A stretch of DNA of 6,884 nucleotides. Source: Gammaproteobacteria bacterium. GTDB taxonomy: Bacteria > Pseudomonadota > Gammaproteobacteria > Steroidobacterales > MnTg04. The translations under genes were made by a program, and so were the position numbers. The stretch lies in NCBI GenBank assembly GCA_027297845.1, contig JAPUHG010000041.1:1-6884 (forward strand), read 5' to 3'. This document shows positions 5,908 to 6,884 of this stretch, one piece after another. Position 1 is the stretch's first letter. Each line of letters opens with the position of its first letter. The notes beneath the pieces are model-generated. The model ran no database searches. It worked only from the letters and a program-made list of their open reading frames with translations, and was not told the origin of the DNA.

Positions 5908-5914
5908 GCCTCGC

Positions 5915-6884
5915 ATGTCGCTCGCCGTCGTTGGAATCAATCACCGTAGCGCGCCTGTCGCTATTCGCGAACAGGTCGCTTACGAAGCTACAGATTTGCC
6001 CGCGGCGCTGCAGGATCTTTGCCGGCATCCGGCGATTAAAGAATCGCTCATCGTATCCACCTGTAACCGAACCGAACTGTATTGCTCTATTGATGAGGGC
6101 GCGTTGGATCAGGTCGCAAGCTGGATAATCAAAGACCGGCAAATGGCGGACGATGCCAGCTCCTGTCTGTACAAGCTGGAGCAACATGAGGCGGTTCACC
6201 ACACCTTCTCGGTGGCGTCCGGGCTCGATTCCGCGATTCTGGGCGAACCGCAGATCCTCGGTCAGCTTAAGGACGCGTTTCAGCATGCGGAGAAGGCGGG
6301 CACCATCGGGCCCTTGCTGGGCAGGCTTTTCCGCCGTGCATTTTCGGTCGCCAAGCAAGTGCGGACCGGAACGGATATCGGCTCCAGCCCGGTATCGGTC
6401 GCCTATGCCGCGGTATCGTTGGCGCGTCAGATTTTCTCCCGCCTGGACGAGCGTACCGCGTTGCTGATTGGCGCCGGAGAAACGATCGAACTGGCAGCGC
6501 GCCACCTGCACAGCAACGATCTGGGCCGTATGGTCATCGCCAACCGCAGAGTCAGCCGGGCACGCGAACTTGCCCAGCGTTTTGACGCCTACGCCATATC
6601 GCTGGGCGAGATTCCGGCTCACCTGGCGGAAGCCGATATCATTATCAGCTCCACATCGAGCCCGGTACCGTTGCTGTCTGCCGACGCGGTCGCAGAAGCG
6701 ATAAAAAAACGCCGCCGTCAGCCGATGTTTATTGTCGATATTGCCGTACCTCGTGATGTCGATCCCGCCGTCGCCGACCTCAAAGATGTTTATCTTTACA
6801 CCGTGGACGACCTCGGCGAAGTCATCCAGGAAAACCTGCAGAATCGGGAACATGCCGCGCAACAAGCCCGCCAAATCGTCCAGG
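5915..6884 (+). CDS. hemA: Glutamyl-tRNA reductase, N-terminal three quarters (runs off window)
   Basis: HemA reduces the glutamate on Glu-tRNA with NADPH to glutamate-1-semialdehyde, the first committed step of C5 tetrapyrrole (heme) synthesis in the cytoplasm. 323 codons are visible of a usual length near 420. The reading frame is open throughout. The catalytic domain has GINHRSAPV (7-15) and STCNRTELY (48-56), with nucleophile Cys50 at the same number as in E. coli. H96 in HHTFSVASGLDS (95-106) aligns with E. coli His99, and LGEPQILGQ (109-117) follows. The NADPH-binding domain has LLIGAGET (183-190) and VDIAVPRDVDP (near 279-289). The C-terminal dimerisation domain begins at the right edge. 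Start choice is ATG 5915: SLAVVGINH fits the family N-terminus. The in-frame ATG at 5906 would add three residues but overlaps the predicted -10 box. No Shine-Dalgarno precedes either ATG. It is divergent from the TPR–lolB operon; prfA commonly follows hemA, outside this window. Confidence 0.96.
   Translation, partial: MSLAVVGINHRSAPVAIREQVAYEATDLPAALQDLCRHPAIKESLIVSTCNRTELYCSIDEGALDQVASWIIKDRQMADDASSCLYKLEQHEAVHHTFSVASGLDSAILGEPQILGQLKDAFQHAEKAGTIGPLLGRLFRRAFSVAKQVRTGTDIGSSPVSVAYAAVSLARQIFSRLDERTALLIGAGETIELAARHLHSNDLGRMVIANRRVSRARELAQRFDAYAISLGEIPAHLAEADIIISSTSSPVPLLSADAVAEAIKKRRRQPMFIVDIAVPRDVDPAVADLKDVYLYTVDDLGEVIQENLQNREHAAQQARQIVQ

Noticed and set aside
5792..6874. A 360-codon open frame on the minus strand opposite hemA
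   Set aside because: hemA motifs on the plus strand are unmistakable across the same bases. The antisense translation is low-information and has no family features, ribosome site or operon logic.
1..6884. New defence, mobile or biosynthetic system
   Set aside because: All coding space is filled by recognisable core genes plus one DUF1761 and one TPR lipoprotein. No transposase, integrase, toxin, nuclease, direct-repeat array or att-like duplication of the tRNA 3' end was found.

Overview
The window carries a compact block of housekeeping genes that reads as a gammaproteobacterial chromosome. The order hemA (divergent) / TPR lipoprotein – lolB – ispE – tRNA-Gln – prs – rplY – pth is, from my memory of that genome, the order at the Pseudomonas aeruginosa locus. 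LolB and the Ctc-type (tail-bearing) L25 fit the same assignment. The proteins are not close enough to any genome I know for a genus call. An environmental or marine gammaproteobacterium is a guess only. I see no mobile element, CRISPR array, prophage or defence gene.

Layout. Everything from 1 to 5735 is on the minus strand and probably forms one or more overlapping transcripts. In transcription order (right to left) these are a TPR outer-membrane lipoprotein (5735-4035), lolB (4038-3436, overlapping the TPR stop by 4 nt), a small DUF1761-type membrane protein (3419-3009), ispE (2992-2090), tRNA-Gln(UUG) with encoded CCA (2044-1970), prs (1902-925), rplY (842-135) and the first 21 codons of pth (65-1, cut by the window edge). 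On the plus strand hemA starts at 5915 and runs off the right edge. The divergent TPR/hemA spacer (5736-5914) holds a sigma70-like hemA promoter and several inverted repeats. No gene-free stretch exceeds 300 bases.

How the genes relate. LolB and the TPR lipoprotein belong to the outer membrane. IspE acts in the MEP isoprenoid pathway and Prs makes PRPP. HemA starts tetrapyrrole synthesis from Glu-tRNA. L25 (5S rRNA binding), Pth (recycling of peptidyl-tRNA) and tRNA-Gln serve translation.

Points worth a second look: (a) the best hemA promoter predicts a transcript starting at or one base before the ATG, with no Shine-Dalgarno, so hemA may be leaderless; (b) pth has no nearby Shine-Dalgarno, but a perfect AGGAGG lies 33 nt upstream at the foot of an 11-bp hairpin that could bring it next to the start codon; (c) a DUF1761 membrane protein is spliced cleanly between lolB and ispE; (d) the L25 acidic tail contains a 15-nt in-frame tandem repeat. 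I found no convincing new multi-gene system; this is an ordinary core region with a few unusual control details.
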